DNA of 64,000 nt from Kovacikia minuta CCNUW1 (GCF_020091585.1 NZ_CP083582.1:6086536-6150535); one strand, 5' to 3'. Positions 9,394 to 20,779 are shown, counted from the first letter of the stretch. Made by a program: numbers and translations. Notes: generated by a model from the letters alone, not told the origin.

Positions 9394-9429
9394 CAAGGGT
9401 TTTAAAACACTGCCTAGAGCATCGGTACA

Positions 9430-9512
9430 GTACTTCGAGAAACCGGGTTTCTGGTGAGGATATTCAACGAAACTTGAGCATCTCACAGAAGAAACCCGGT
9501 TTCTGTACCGGC
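9430..9512 (-). repeat. GAAACCCGGTTTC-type repeat, inverted copy
   Basis: Reverse complement of 6948-7026 with few differences. It ends a few bases from the stop codon of the RP-repeat gene. Confidence 0.75.
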
Positions 9513-9515
9513 GTT

Positions 9516-10113
9516 CTAGTCGATATAGCCCATTAAAGTAGTGGAGTCGTCAATTTCGTTGGAAGCGATCGGACGATTGCCAGGTAAAAAGGAACCTTCT
9601 AACAGCCTGGGGTCACTTTGCATAATTGGACGATCGCCAGGAAGAAGCATTCCTTCAACCATCCGGATTTCGCTCATAAAAACGGGGCGATCGCCAGGTA
9701 GCATTTCATAAATTTGCAGATGACTGGCGGAAACAGGACGACCATTTAAATAGGAGCTGTAGATTTCAAGATTGCTGGCCGCAACGGGACGCACCCCAGC
9801 TTCCATATACGTTCCCGCGATCTCGATATCGCTCGACATCGGCGAAGCATCTGGGAATGCAGAAAACTCATGCAGTTGAATTGCATCTTGCTTTTTCCTG
9901 GGCATCCGCCTGGGCAGGGCGAGCCGAAATTTTTACGACATTATCTGAAGCCATACTTTCGTCCTTATTTGTTTCAGAGGGATCTTGGTCAACCGGATTC
10001 TCAGCACTCATGGCTTTTGCCTCAGCAGTTTTATTTTCTGTTTCAGGGGAGTCAGCCTTCGAACTGCGCTTGCCCCTACGACTGCTTGCCCTAGCTTGAT
10101 TATTAATAGTCAT
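9516..10113 (-). pseudogene. RP-repeat protein of unknown function, single-base frameshift
   Basis: Two frames join at an A5 run (T5 at 9892-9896 on the plus strand). Removing one A gives a 198-residue protein. The N-terminal 80 residues are a basic then acidic low-complexity tail (MTINNQARASSRRGKRSSKA onward), with AGGAA eight bases before the ATG. The C-terminal 125 residues contain about five imperfect repeats of roughly 19 residues with the core RPVxxSxLxIxxxxLPGD (for example GRPVSASHLQIYEMLPGD). I do not recognise a function. The frame break uses the same GGAAAAAGC nonamer as the HAD gene. Confidence 0.65.
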
Positions 10114-10507
10114 ATCAATGATTCCTGAATTGCTAACCGAAGCGTGTCGGTATCGCAGAACGAAAAACAAATGCTCCTATAGCCATAGGCACCAATGTTA
10201 GGAGACTTTGTGTCACTGGAACTTTTGCCACTGGCGATAAATTCCTGCCACCTGCTACCTGCCATCTGACACCTGCTACAGCTTCGCTTTTCCCGCTGAA
10301 ACCTTAAGCAAATATTATAAAACCAAACGGCTTTGTCCTACTCGATTAATCAACCAGTAGAACTCATTACAGTGATTGGATTATCTGATAGACTTTCATA
10401 CCCAATCGACACCCATTGACCAGCGAGAGGAAAGGGCAAATCCTTCCCCTTTCCCCTTCCCCCGCTTTCGCCAAGCTCAGCTATGGCAGATCTAACTGAT
10501 AAATCAA
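10114..10507. other. Intergenic region with a heptamer tract
   Basis: Heptamer units (CACCTGC/TACCTGC) occupy about 10247-10278. The rest shows no gene or recognised signal. Confidence 0.5.
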
Positions 10508-11513
10508 CTACACCCTGGCGGCGATTTTCGCTTCTTTTGAGGTTAACCGCTCATAGGTTGCCCGCATCTTTAGACCGGTTAGCACCTGGAACAAGCCTGG
10601 TTCCATTGGTAGAACCGGGATACTCACGGTGTTGGAGCAATAGTTCGGTTAACTCGCCGCTATATCTAGCAGAAGTTTTGCTGAGGTGTTGCTCAATGTA
10701 AATGACCTCTTCTAAGCGGTCAAATTGCCCATCTACTTCCAGGACTGAGACGCTGTGACCGTAGTAAGCATCAGGCCCATAGTGCATTTTGATTCCAGGG
10801 TAAGAGCAGGTCAGCTTGCGCCCGCAGGGAATCCAATCGATGGTTGAGCCTTCATCAAATAGGTAGGCAGGTTCAAAACCTTCCACCTCATCCCGCTGAA
10901 TCATCTGAACCCGCAGAACCTTCCGTTCCTTGTCGTCTTTAATTAGCTGGGTTGGAAGCACCTGGAGGACAACATCAGCAAACTCTTTCTGAGGATCAAT
11001 ATACGCCTGGAAATCGGGACGGCGAGAGTTGATTGCTGCCAGCACATCTTCGTAGGTATGCCCACGCTCTGCCATGTCGCGTTGGATCTTCCAGGCAATT
11101 TTGACCTCATCGCTGATATCGAGGTAGACGCTGAAATCTAGCAGACCTCGAACCCGTTCATCATAAGGGGGGTGTAACCCTTCAATGACGACGATGTGGT
11201 TGGGTTCAATCTGTTCTGGCGGATCGATCATGCCAGTCTCGTGGTTATAAATTGGCTTGTTAATCGTCTCACCATTTTTTAAGGCTTTGATTTGCTCATA
11301 CATCAAATCAAAATTATTTGCCTTGGGGTTGAGTGCCGTGACGCCGTGCTCTTTGCGTTGTTTGCGATCGAGACTATGGTAGTCATCCAGGCAAATAACG
11401 GTAACGAGTTCTTCTCCAAATAAATCTGAAATCCGGCGTAAAAAGGTGGACTTGCCGCACCCGGAGTCTCCGGCGACGCCAATCAGAACCACGCGGTCTG
11501 GCTTACTGGTCAT
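10508..11513 (-). pseudogene. prk: Phosphoribulokinase (prk), C-terminus frameshifted in this sequence
   Basis: Phosphoribulokinase makes ribulose-1,5-bisphosphate for Rubisco in the Calvin cycle. The P-loop GDSGCGKS spans residues 15-22, and the redox pair Cys19 and Cys41 that responds to thioredoxin is present. A second cysteine pair lies in WIPCGRKLTCSYPG, and the motif VIEGLHPPYDERV is intact. As written the frame ends at 10551 after an aberrant tail. Deleting one base near 10596-10604 restores NGTGLFQVLTGLKMRATYE and a stop at 10508, giving 334 residues, the normal length. Because the enzyme is essential in an autotroph, a sequencing insertion is the likeliest explanation. It is divergent from petH. 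Confidence 0.9.
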
Positions 11514-13120
<1,607 letters not shown>

Positions 13121-13161
13121 TCACGATTAGCTGTTAGCAATTTGATTGTCTAAGTTTCAGG

Positions 13162-13196
13162 AACCAGGAGGATTCAGTGATCCTGCCTGGTTTTTT
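13162..13196 (+). terminator. Rho-independent terminator of petH
   Basis: AACCAGG-AGGAT pairs with ATCCT-G-CCTGGTT (one bulged G) around a TCAGTG loop and is followed by six T. It lies 42 bases past the petH stop. Confidence 0.9.
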
Positions 13197-13209
13197 ATCG
13201 GACGATCGC

Positions 13210-13259
13210 GGGATGGCGGTATAGCAGGTGACAGGTGTTAGGTGACAGGTGTTAGGGAA
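13210..13259. repeat. Heptamer STRR (AGGTGAC/AGGTGTT)
   Basis: Alternating AGGTGAC and AGGTGTT units lie between the petH terminator and the next gene. Confidence 0.6.
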
Positions 13260-13345
13260 GAAATAGCCAGTGCTCAGGGGTTTTGACGATATTTAATGTC
13301 CTAACCCTTATGGCAATGGCTATAAATCGCGCTTGAATAGAAGGA

Positions 13346-14773
13346 ATGAAACAACCTATTTTCAACCAATTTGCCAGGCACCAACTCCCATTTCAAAAGG
13401 TTGCCCCGATCTCGTGGATGGTGGGTGGCAGTGCATTGGTGCTAATGGTTGCCAGCAGTGTGCGGCATCTTTTGTTTCAGTCCAATGGTTGGGACCTGGG
13501 GATTTTTGATCAGGCAGTTTATCTGATTAGCCAGGGCAATCCTCCCATGTCTTCCCTTTTGGGATTTCATATTCTAGGAGATCATGCGGTCTGGATGTTC
13601 TACCCTCTGGCAATCCTGTACAGGCTTTATCCATCGGTTTACTGGTTGTTTGGGGTACAGGCGATCGCGCTTTCAGGGGGTGCCATCCCTACCCGCCAAC
13701 TGGCACTTCAGGCAGGGCTGACGGCTGCTCAGGCAACGGCAATGGCAGGAGTTTACTTGCTATACCCGTTGGTGTTTAACCTGAACCTGTTTGACTTTCA
13801 CCCAGAGGTGATTGCTTTGCCTGCGTTACTATGGGCAGTCCTGGCGGCCCGATCGCAGCGAATGGGTTGGTTCTGCTTTGCCGTTCTAGTGGTTTTGGGT
13901 TGTAAGGAAGCTCTAGCGCTGACTGTGGCAGCAATGGGAATCTGGTTGCTTATTTTTGAAAAACAGCGGATTTATGGAGCGATCGCCTTGGGCAGTGGCA
14001 TCCTCTGGTTCATGATTGCAACCCAAATTGTGATTCCCCATTTTGGTGGCTCGATTGAACGGCACTTAGCCATGTATGGGGCTTTAGGAAGTACCTTCCC
14101 AGAGGTTGCCAGACAACTTCTGCATCGCCCCTGGCTGCTCCTGACTCAGATTTTTACCATCGCCAATCTGATTTATCTATGCCTGCTATTTGCCCCTGTT
14201 CTCTGGGGAATTTCGCTTCCCTACCTGGCTCCCCTGGTGGCTGCCATTCCCCAACTGGCAATTAACTTGCTGACCACCACTCCAGCGCAAAAGGATCTGA
14301 TCCATCAGTATTCCCTGCCCATTTTGCCGTTTCTGCTGTTGTCGGTGATGGCTGCGTGGGCAGCAAAAAAGACCTGGATTCAGAATCAACGGGCGATACT
14401 GCTATGGGCACTGGTTGCTTTTCTGGCTCTGGCAAAATATGGATACTTTGGGTCGATTTACTTGAATTCATTGGATACCTGGCAGGCGACACGGGCGGCG
14501 ATCGCCCAAATCCACACCCAGGGCAGCGTTCTGACCACCCACAACATCGTTCCCCATCTGACCCACCGTTCCCAAATCCAATTCACGCTTGCGAATCAGT
14601 CAGACCTCGATCGGCTCCGATTTGAATACGTGCTGCTTAACATCCGTCATCCCGGTTGGATGAGTACGCCAGAATTTGCCACGGATCGGGTGACTCAACT
14701 TCAGCAAAACCCAGGTTTTCAACTTCTTTATCAGCAGGATCAGGTTTATCTGTTTAAGCAGAAAAATACATAG
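13346..14773 (+). CDS. DUF2079 family integral membrane protein
   Basis: This 475-residue protein has about ten hydrophobic segments. The family signature is visible in SNGWDLGIFDQAVYL near residue 52, LLGFHILGDHAVWMFYPLA, and FDFHPEVIALPALL. DUF2079 proteins resemble membrane glycosyltransferase-like (GT-C) folds, but no substrate is established. The C-terminal 100 residues are soluble. AAGGA lies just before the ATG. The neighbours give no functional hint. Confidence 0.85.
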   Translation: MKQPIFNQFARHQLPFQKVAPISWMVGGSALVLMVASSVRHLLFQSNGWDLGIFDQAVYLISQGNPPMSSLLGFHILGDHAVWMFYPLAILYRLYPSVYWLFGVQAIALSGGAIPTRQLALQAGLTAAQATAMAGVYLLYPLVFNLNLFDFHPEVIALPALLWAVLAARSQRMGWFCFAVLVVLGCKEALALTVAAMGIWLLIFEKQRIYGAIALGSGILWFMIATQIVIPHFGGSIERHLAMYGALGSTFPEVARQLLHRPWLLLTQIFTIANLIYLCLLFAPVLWGISLPYLAPLVAAIPQLAINLLTTTPAQKDLIHQYSLPILPFLLLSVMAAWAAKKTWIQNQRAILLWALVAFLALAKYGYFGSIYLNSLDTWQATRAAIAQIHTQGSVLTTHNIVPHLTHRSQIQFTLANQSDLDRLRFEYVLLNIRHPGWMSTPEFATDRVTQLQQNPGFQLLYQQDQVYLFKQKNT

Positions 14774-14871
14774 GGGTAGCGACGGCTGGATCAGGTGGCA
14801 GGGAGTAAATGGCGAGAAGAACCGTTCTGACAAAGGGGTGAATACCACAATGTTTGCCCAAGCTTGTCCCG

Positions 14872-15387
14872 ATGACTCTATTTTTGAACCCGATGATCGA
14901 TCGCATCCGCACGGCATGTTTGACCGTTCCACGTAGAAAAGATTGGCTCTGGGCTGGTGGGCTTTTGTTGCTCTATGCCCTGATTTACCTCCCGATCGGC
15001 TTTCATTTGGGATTCCTTCAGGTCAGCCCTCAGTCTGGTTGGCAAACCATCATCGGAGTGACAGCACAAGCCTTTCTAATGCCTGGACTATTAGAAGAAC
15101 TGGGGTTTCGGGTATTGCCCATTCCCCATCCTAAGGAGACTGTTGCTGCATCTGTCCGATGGTTTTGGGTTGTTCTCAGTTGGCTACTCTTTCTGGTGTA
15201 TCATCTCAACCCCTTTGCGCCGTTGTTTTTTAGCGAACCAGCTTTCCTAATTGGAGCAGGGCTTTTGGGCGGAGTTTGCACTATTTCCTACCTCCAAAGC
15301 GGTTCCCTCTGGACTCCCGTCGCAATCCATTGGCTCAGCGTTGTAACCTGGCTCCTGTTTTTAGGTGGATTAGAGAAATTTCAGTAA
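14872..15387 (+). CDS. CPBP-family intramembrane protease homologue
   Basis: It has about 170 residues with four or five membrane helices. A glutamate pair in LLEELGFRVLP and a His in AIHWLSVVTW are in positions matching the CPBP (Abi, glutamic-type) intramembrane protease family, although the usual EExxxR is seen here as EELGFR. Three candidate starts exist; I used an in-frame ATG, with a TTG six codons earlier and no good ribosome-binding site for either. Function is inferred from family only. Confidence 0.65.
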   Translation: MTLFLNPMIDRIRTACLTVPRRKDWLWAGGLLLLYALIYLPIGFHLGFLQVSPQSGWQTIIGVTAQAFLMPGLLEELGFRVLPIPHPKETVAASVRWFWVVLSWLLFLVYHLNPFAPLFFSEPAFLIGAGLLGGVCTISYLQSGSLWTPVAIHWLSVVTWLLFLGGLEKFQ

Positions 15388-15436
15388 GAAAGGTAGCAGA
15401 ACCTTCTGCCCTCTGCTTTCTGCCCTCTGTTTTCTG

Positions 15437-18400
15437 CTACGATTTCACCAAAAAATGCTGAATCTGCTCCAGTAACTCTGCCATTGATAGCGAAGAGGGG
15501 AGAACCTGAGTCGCGAGTTGCTGAAGAACTGCTGGCAATGCCCCCTGGGAGGGAGATGGTGCAGTTACACCAGAATTGCGATGATCCAACACCAGAACTG
15601 GGGGAATGTTTTGCAGTTGGCTCAAAGTGGTCAGCATCTGGAGTGTGGTCGATCGGGGTACGGGTTCCGTCCAGCCAATCAACAATAGGTCAACACTGCG
15701 GGACTGCACCTGTTGCAACACCTCCTGCCAGGAGCGCCCCATCAAACCACGTAGATGGGCGGTTTGGAGATATTGAGTTAGCGCCTGTAACCATTCTGAT
15801 TCCTTGGGGAAACTACCAAACGCTTCCTGGGAAGGGCTTAGATACTCCGCCGTATCTCTAGGATTGGAAAGTGCTGTCACATCTAAAGCCAACACAGAGG
15901 GCCGCCAGGCATATCCTGCCGCAACTTGAATTACCTGTAACAACGCCGAAGTCTTCATGTCACCGTCGGAGGTTGCTGCTGGAACAGCCAAACAGGGAAA
16001 AACGAGGAGTCCTGGGACTTGATTTGCTGCCTGAGTTGCTTCCTGGCTCAGGGTGACTAAGGGTAAAGAGGCCAGAAATGCATGTTGGCTGTGTTGTTGG
16101 AAGTAAGCTGTGGGATTATTGAGTGCCCCGTCTAGCAAGACAACGTTCGGTTTCCAGACCCGCGCCAGCAGCTCTGCCTGATCCAAATCATCCGACTCTA
16201 AAACCCGATAGTGGTGTGAGTGAAGCAGATGGTTCAGGTTTAGGGTAGAAAGGGTGGGATCTCGACTGGTCCAGTTTTCTGGGTTCAGCCGCAAAACCGT
16301 TAAAGCAGCGGCAGAACTACTTCGAGATTCTGGTTCTTTCAGCTCCTGTAGGTGTTGGTGTAAGATTTGCTGGAGCGCTTTTGGCTGTACAGGTAAACTC
16401 AACCAACCGTCTGCGTGGCTGCGATGGGTATGCGCTTCATCCACCTTCGTTGTCGTGACAATAACGGGAATCTGCCGAGTTTCCAGGTTGGCTTTTAGCA
16501 GGGTCAAAACGTCCCAACCGGAGAGTAGGGGCAGGACTGGATTCAGAAAGATAATGCCGGGCTGCAACCGTCTCGCTTTTTCCAGTGCTTCTGTGCCCGA
16601 TCGCGCAATGACCACCCGATAGCCGAAGCCAGTCAACCGCTCCGAAAGGGTTTCAATGAATTGGGGTACAACTTCTACAACCAGAACCAGCCGTTGGTCA
16701 TGGTTAGCAAGGGACAACCTGACCTGGGGACTGGGGCAACTCGCCGGACTGGAAGGATTGATAGGCACCTGAACCCCCAGGTACTCAGTCGAGGGTGAGC
16801 GTTCGTCCCGATTGGTTACCAGGGGTTTTTCAGGGGGTTCAGGGGGTAACAGGATCGTAAACTGGCTGCCTTCCCCTTCTTTAGAAAGAAAAGTGACATC
16901 GCCACCGTGCAGACGGGCAAACCGCTGGGTTAGAACCAGGCCCAAGCCTGTGCCCTCAAACCGTCGAGTCAGTGGGTTCTCAAGCTGTTGAAACTTCTGG
17001 AAAATGAGGTGTTGCTTATCAGACGGAATGCCAATGCCCTGATCCCAAATTGTGAAAGCAATCCACCCCCCCCAACGGTTAACTTTTAGCCCAATTTGCC
17101 TATCTATTTCTGTAAATTTGAGGGCATTGGAAAGCAGGTGAACCAACATCTGACGCAGGCGCTGCTCATCAGCGACCAACAAATCTAAACCTGGCTCAAT
17201 TTCCAGCTTATATTGAGGAATGCCAGATCCTTCATCCGTTTCTCCCTGTTGATCATCTAACAGGCGCAGTTGTTTTGCTTGATTCCAGGCACGATCGCAT
17301 ACCGTCGGGATATCGACTGGCTCAGCCACCAGTTCCAGTTGTCCCGTTTCCATCCGTGCCAGATCCAGGATGTCATTCACCACCGCCATTAAATGCCGAC
17401 CACTCTGGTAAATCAGTTGGGCGTAGTGCATCTGACGCTGGTTCATCTCACCAATGGTCTGATCTTTCAGTAGGCTAGATAGCCCCAATACCGCAGTCAG
17501 GGGAGTTCTTAATTCATGGCTAATACAAGCCAGAAATTCATCCTTGAGCCGATTCAGTTGGATCAGGTCAGCATTTTTTGCCGTCAGTTCTCTTGCAAGC
17601 TGCTGCTGCTCAGTCAAATCCTGGGCAAGGACAAGCCACAGTGTCTCTACGGCAGGGGGAGTGGCGGTCACTGTAAGACCTGAGTGGGTTTCCCCAACCC
17701 TCTCACCCTGGGTAATTTCACCGGTGGTAAATTGAGAACCGGACGCTTCCTCTCTAGGAATGAGGGTTGCCAGTCGAAAGTTAGGGGATTCCTCTAAGGT
17801 TGAGAGGCTCTGCCAGTGCAGACGGGTGTCCAGATTGGTTGCCGCTGAAGCGCCATCTTCTGTGCCTGTCTTGATAGACAGCTTTCCAAGGGGAATCTTC
17901 AGGAACTGTAGGACTTGTTCCTGCCCGTTTTTTAGAGGACAGACACAAATACAGGAACCAGGCTTAGAACCTAAATGACACAAGCTTGGACTCAGGCTCG
18001 AATTTATTTCCGCTTCGGTTGCAGTTTCCAAAAATACTGCCGCTTCCTGCCGAATCCAATCAGGGTCGAGCAATTCACCAACCTGTTCGCACCAGATAGA
18101 ATTTTGCCCTAAAACTCTGCCACTGCTGGTCTGCAACATCAGGGGTAAGGGTAACCGCTCTAACAGGCCCAACAAGGGGTTGAGCAACAGGGGGTGAAAG
18201 TATTCATCTGCGATCGCAGTGGGTGGGGTTTTGGCTGCTGCGGCATCCGAAGATACCACCATCCCAATCGCCTGAACCGCCTCCTGAGTAGCAATCAGAC
18301 GATTAATTGTTTGCTGTTGAGACCCTAACTGCATTTCCATCTCAGCTTTTTGTGCCAGCAATTGCTGCACCAGGCGTACATTTTGCCGTTGCTGACGCTT

Positions 18401-18964
18401 CAAAGCTTTCTGTCGGTTCGGTTCCGATGGCTCTATGGGCTGAGAAGTTGGCGGCAGCGGCAATTCCTCGGAACCAAACAGATTCATTGCCAGAGCTTGG
18501 AGGAGACGGGAAGTATCCAGCAGTCCCAGGATTTTTTCATCGTCAATCAGAACGCAGTGGGATGGAATTTCTGCCTCTAAAAAAGGAATGAATTGTGAAA
18601 TCGGCAAGTCTCCAGATAAAACCGTCACCGATTCAATCAGGTTGGGGGCGATCGAACACAGCGGCATCTCCGGTGAGATTGCCCCATCTACGGAGGAACA
18701 GCCTGTAACAGACAAACTCCCGATCAACCCAGCCGCAGTTAAATAGGGCATTAATCGGTGCAGGCTAACCAGACCAAAGGGCTGATGCCGTGCATTCACC
18801 AGGATCAGATGTTGATAAAATGCCTCTGGTGAGCAAACGGATGAATCATTGATCTCGCGGTTGCCCTGACACAAAACCTCAAGTACTTCAATCAGACTTG
18901 CTGTTTCAGGACAATCGGGAACCAGCTCAACAAATTCTCTGAGACAGGTGTTGTGAAAAGCCAT
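15437..18964 (-). CDS. Hybrid histidine kinase: CBS-like, PAS-like, HisKA-HATPase and three receiver-like domains
   Basis: The 1175 residues start with a tandem CBS-like region (about 1-165), then a linker helix (185-225) and a PAS-like segment (250-440). The kinase core follows: His483 in the H-box ISHELRTPLTAV, N-box LVHLLSNALKFT, DQGIGIPSDKQ and GTGLGLVLTQRFARLHGG. The C-terminal third holds a receiver-like domain in which the phospho-acceptor Asp is replaced by Asn (IIFLNPVLPLLSG), followed by two more degenerate receiver-like domains. No transmembrane helix is seen, so it is probably cytoplasmic. It is divergent from kaiA with a 320 bp spacer. A role in clock input or output is an inference from location and pseudo-receivers. 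Confidence 0.8.
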   Translation of the reverse strand: MAFHNTCLREFVELVPDCPETASLIEVLEVLCQGNREINDSSVCSPEAFYQHLILVNARHQPFGLVSLHRLMPYLTAAGLIGSLSVTGCSSVDGAISPEMPLCSIAPNLIESVTVLSGDLPISQFIPFLEAEIPSHCVLIDDEKILGLLDTSRLLQALAMNLFGSEELPLPPTSQPIEPSEPNRQKALKRQQRQNVRLVQQLLAQKAEMEMQLGSQQQTINRLIATQEAVQAIGMVVSSDAAAAKTPPTAIADEYFHPLLLNPLLGLLERLPLPLMLQTSSGRVLGQNSIWCEQVGELLDPDWIRQEAAVFLETATEAEINSSLSPSLCHLGSKPGSCICVCPLKNGQEQVLQFLKIPLGKLSIKTGTEDGASAATNLDTRLHWQSLSTLEESPNFRLATLIPREEASGSQFTTGEITQGERVGETHSGLTVTATPPAVETLWLVLAQDLTEQQQLARELTAKNADLIQLNRLKDEFLACISHELRTPLTAVLGLSSLLKDQTIGEMNQRQMHYAQLIYQSGRHLMAVVNDILDLARMETGQLELVAEPVDIPTVCDRAWNQAKQLRLLDDQQGETDEGSGIPQYKLEIEPGLDLLVADEQRLRQMLVHLLSNALKFTEIDRQIGLKVNRWGGWIAFTIWDQGIGIPSDKQHLIFQKFQQLENPLTRRFEGTGLGLVLTQRFARLHGGDVTFLSKEGEGSQFTILLPPEPPEKPLVTNRDERSPSTEYLGVQVPINPSSPASCPSPQVRLSLANHDQRLVLVVEVVPQFIETLSERLTGFGYRVVIARSGTEALEKARRLQPGIIFLNPVLPLLSGWDVLTLLKANLETRQIPVIVTTTKVDEAHTHRSHADGWLSLPVQPKALQQILHQHLQELKEPESRSSSAAALTVLRLNPENWTSRDPTLSTLNLNHLLHSHHYRVLESDDLDQAELLARVWKPNVVLLDGALNNPTAYFQQHSQHAFLASLPLVTLSQEATQAANQVPGLLVFPCLAVPAATSDGDMKTSALLQVIQVAAGYAWRPSVLALDVTALSNPRDTAEYLSPSQEAFGSFPKESEWLQALTQYLQTAHLRGLMGRSWQEVLQQVQSRSVDLLLIGWTEPVPRSTTLQMLTTLSQLQNIPPVLVLDHRNSGVTAPSPSQGALPAVLQQLATQVLPSSLSMAELLEQIQHFLVKS

Positions 18965-19284
18965 GAAGAACCTGCCTGAAAAGAGTTAACACAGAACGCA
19001 GACTACACCATTGGAGAGCAAGCCTACGATTGCAACACCAAAAAACCCCTCTTAAAAGAACTGGACAACCATCTGAAGCGGGACGGACTAAGGTGCTAAC
19101 AGAGGTATTGATAGAGATACGGTTAAACAAACCTACTCAATTATGCCCTTGGCAAGGGTGGCGCTGTAGGAGAGCGCCTGGTTTGTAACTATAATTAATT
19201 AAATGGAAAAGTATTAAAAAAACCTTAAAATCTTTGTTAAGAATTCACGCCCAGCCTTTCCATTGCCATCCATCCCCAAAGCCC
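18965..19284. promoter_or_regulatory. Divergent region between hybrid kinase and kaiA
   Basis: This 320 bp spacer contains an AT-rich stretch (about 19187-19232) before kaiA. No defined promoter motif can be called. Confidence 0.4.
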
Positions 19285-20181
19285 TTGCATTCACACCTAT
19301 CAATTTGTATCTTCCTGGAATCGGAACCGTTAGCTCAAGCTCTCAAGCAGGGACTGCGGGACGATCGCTATGCTGTGACAGTGCTTGATTCTGATGAAGC
19401 ATTTTTTATCTATATCGAGCAAGAAAAGAGTCAGCTTGACTGCCTGGTGTTGCAAGATAGCCCAAAGCTTCCCCCGATCGCCAACTGGCTCCACGGTCAA
19501 GCTGTTCTACTCCCCGCTGTAATTATTAGCACCGAGACTACCATCCCAGAAGACCATAGCAAACCCCCTCAAAAATTTCCTGTTGCCCATGCACTCAGTT
19601 CCGTATTTACCTATCACACTGCTGAGGTTTGGATTGCCGCCTCTGAAATGGAGCAACTCAGCGTTTATATTGAACGGTCGATCAAGCAATTTTTGAATCT
19701 CTCACCCACGTGCCAAGTTCATGCCTCTACATTCATTCACGATTTAGCGGATGATTCTACACAGAACTTTTTAACGAGCCAGCAACAACGATTAACCGAC
19801 AAGCTGAAAGAGCGCTTAGGATATTTGGGCGTGTATTACAAGCGAAACCCCCAAAATTTCTTCCGACACCTTCCGCCATTGGAGAAGCAAGAACTTCTGG
19901 ATCAATTAAGAGCGGATTACCGGACAATTGTTTTGCGTTATTTCGCTGCTGATAGCAGCTTAAATCAACTCATTGATGATTTTGTCAACACAGTTTTTTT
20001 CGCTGACATTCCCGTTTCCCAGGTCGTAGAAATTCACATGGATCTCATGGATGAGTTTTCCAAACAGCTAAAATTGGAGGGTCGCAGCGAGGATATCCTA
20101 CTGGATTACCGCCTTACCCTAATTGATACGATCGCCCATCTGTGTGAAATGTACCGTCGCTCCATTCCCAGGGAAAGTTAG
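19285..20181 (+). CDS. kaiA: Circadian clock protein KaiA
   Basis: KaiA stimulates KaiC autophosphorylation. This 298-residue version has an N-terminal pseudo-receiver (SHLSICIFLESEPLAQ onward) and the C-terminal KaiC-binding helical domain (RLGYLGVYYKRNPQNFF, VVEIHMDLMDEF, EDILLDYRLTLIDTIAHLCE). No ATG fits the start. I placed it at a TTG whose product aligns with the KaiA N-terminus; another in-frame TTG is 17 codons upstream. Neither has a good ribosome-binding site, so the start is uncertain. It is first of a kaiA-kaiB-kaiC row; 174 bases of STRR and C/T-rich sequence separate it from kaiB. Confidence 0.95.
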   Translation: MHSHLSICIFLESEPLAQALKQGLRDDRYAVTVLDSDEAFFIYIEQEKSQLDCLVLQDSPKLPPIANWLHGQAVLLPAVIISTETTIPEDHSKPPQKFPVAHALSSVFTYHTAEVWIAASEMEQLSVYIERSIKQFLNLSPTCQVHASTFIHDLADDSTQNFLTSQQQRLTDKLKERLGYLGVYYKRNPQNFFRHLPPLEKQELLDQLRADYRTIVLRYFAADSSLNQLIDDFVNTVFFADIPVSQVVEIHMDLMDEFSKQLKLEGRSEDILLDYRLTLIDTIAHLCEMYRRSIPRES

Positions 20182-20189
20182 GGGGTAAG

Positions 20190-20345
20190 GGATAGGTGTC
20201 AGATGTTAGGGGCTAGGGACTGAAATTCATCATTCTCATTACCTCACCATCATCTCTTTCACCCCTCCATCTCCCTCACCTCCCCCATCTCCCTTCTTCC
20301 TCACCGCCCTCATCCCTTACTTCCCCTACTCCATCCCCCCTATTA
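20190..20345. repeat. STRR and C/T-rich spacer between kaiA and kaiB
   Basis: Short heptamer units (GGTGTCA/GATGTTA-like) are followed by a long C/T-rich tract up to the kaiB leader. Confidence 0.5.
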
Positions 20346-20355
20346 ATCTTTATCT

Positions 20356-20676
20356 ATGAGTCCTGCCAAGAAAACCTATGTTTTAAAGCTCTATGTTGCG
20401 GGCAACACTCCGAACTCCATTCGTGCATTGAAAACATTGAACGAAATTCTAGAAAAGGATTTCCAGGGAGTTTATGCATTAAAGGTGATTGATGTCCTGA
20501 AAAACCCACAACTCGCAGAAGAGGACAAAATTTTGGCGACTCCTACTTTGGCGAAGATTTTGCCCCCACCCGTGCGTAAAATTATTGGGGATCTCTCCGA
20601 TCGCGAACGCGTTCTGATCGGATTAGACTTGCTCTATGAAGAACTTCGTGAGGAAGGATTTGATCTGGAAGAATAA
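20356..20676 (+). CDS. kaiB: Circadian clock protein KaiB
   Basis: KaiB binds KaiC and captures KaiA during the night phase. The 106-residue product is of standard length and carries the thioredoxin-like KaiB fold: [20 protein letters not shown] at the N-terminus, [20 protein letters not shown] with the proline loop, and [19 protein letters not shown], ending in an acidic tail. It is 103 bases upstream of kaiC on the same strand and is likely co-transcribed. Confidence 0.98.
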   Translation: MSPAKKTYVLKLYVAGNTPNSIRALKTLNEILEKDFQGVYALKVIDVLKNPQLAEEDKILATPTLAKILPPPVRKIIGDLSDRERVLIGLDLLYEELREEGFDLEE

Positions 20677-20779
20677 TCAGGATTCAAACTCAGAACCATG
20701 AAATAATGGGTATTTTTTATGTTACGTATAGCTAAATCGATTCATATTTTTAGGGGTTCTTAAATCAAGAATTTATACC

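Larger units (their letters stand above)
8981..9515. other. Intergenic region with repeats and a terminator-like hairpin
   Basis: It holds the right flank of the IS110 element, a hairpin at 9174, the uninterrupted CCCCCTAAATCCCCC repeat and the second GAAACCCGGTTTC repeat. No gene is apparent. Confidence 0.6.

Noticed and set aside
14186-14492. Minus-strand open frames across the DUF2079 gene
   Set aside because: Antisense shadows of a membrane-protein gene; no start signals.
15437-18964. Identification of the kinase as CikA
   Set aside because: CikA has a GAF domain and a single pseudo-receiver. This protein has CBS-like domains and three receiver-like domains.
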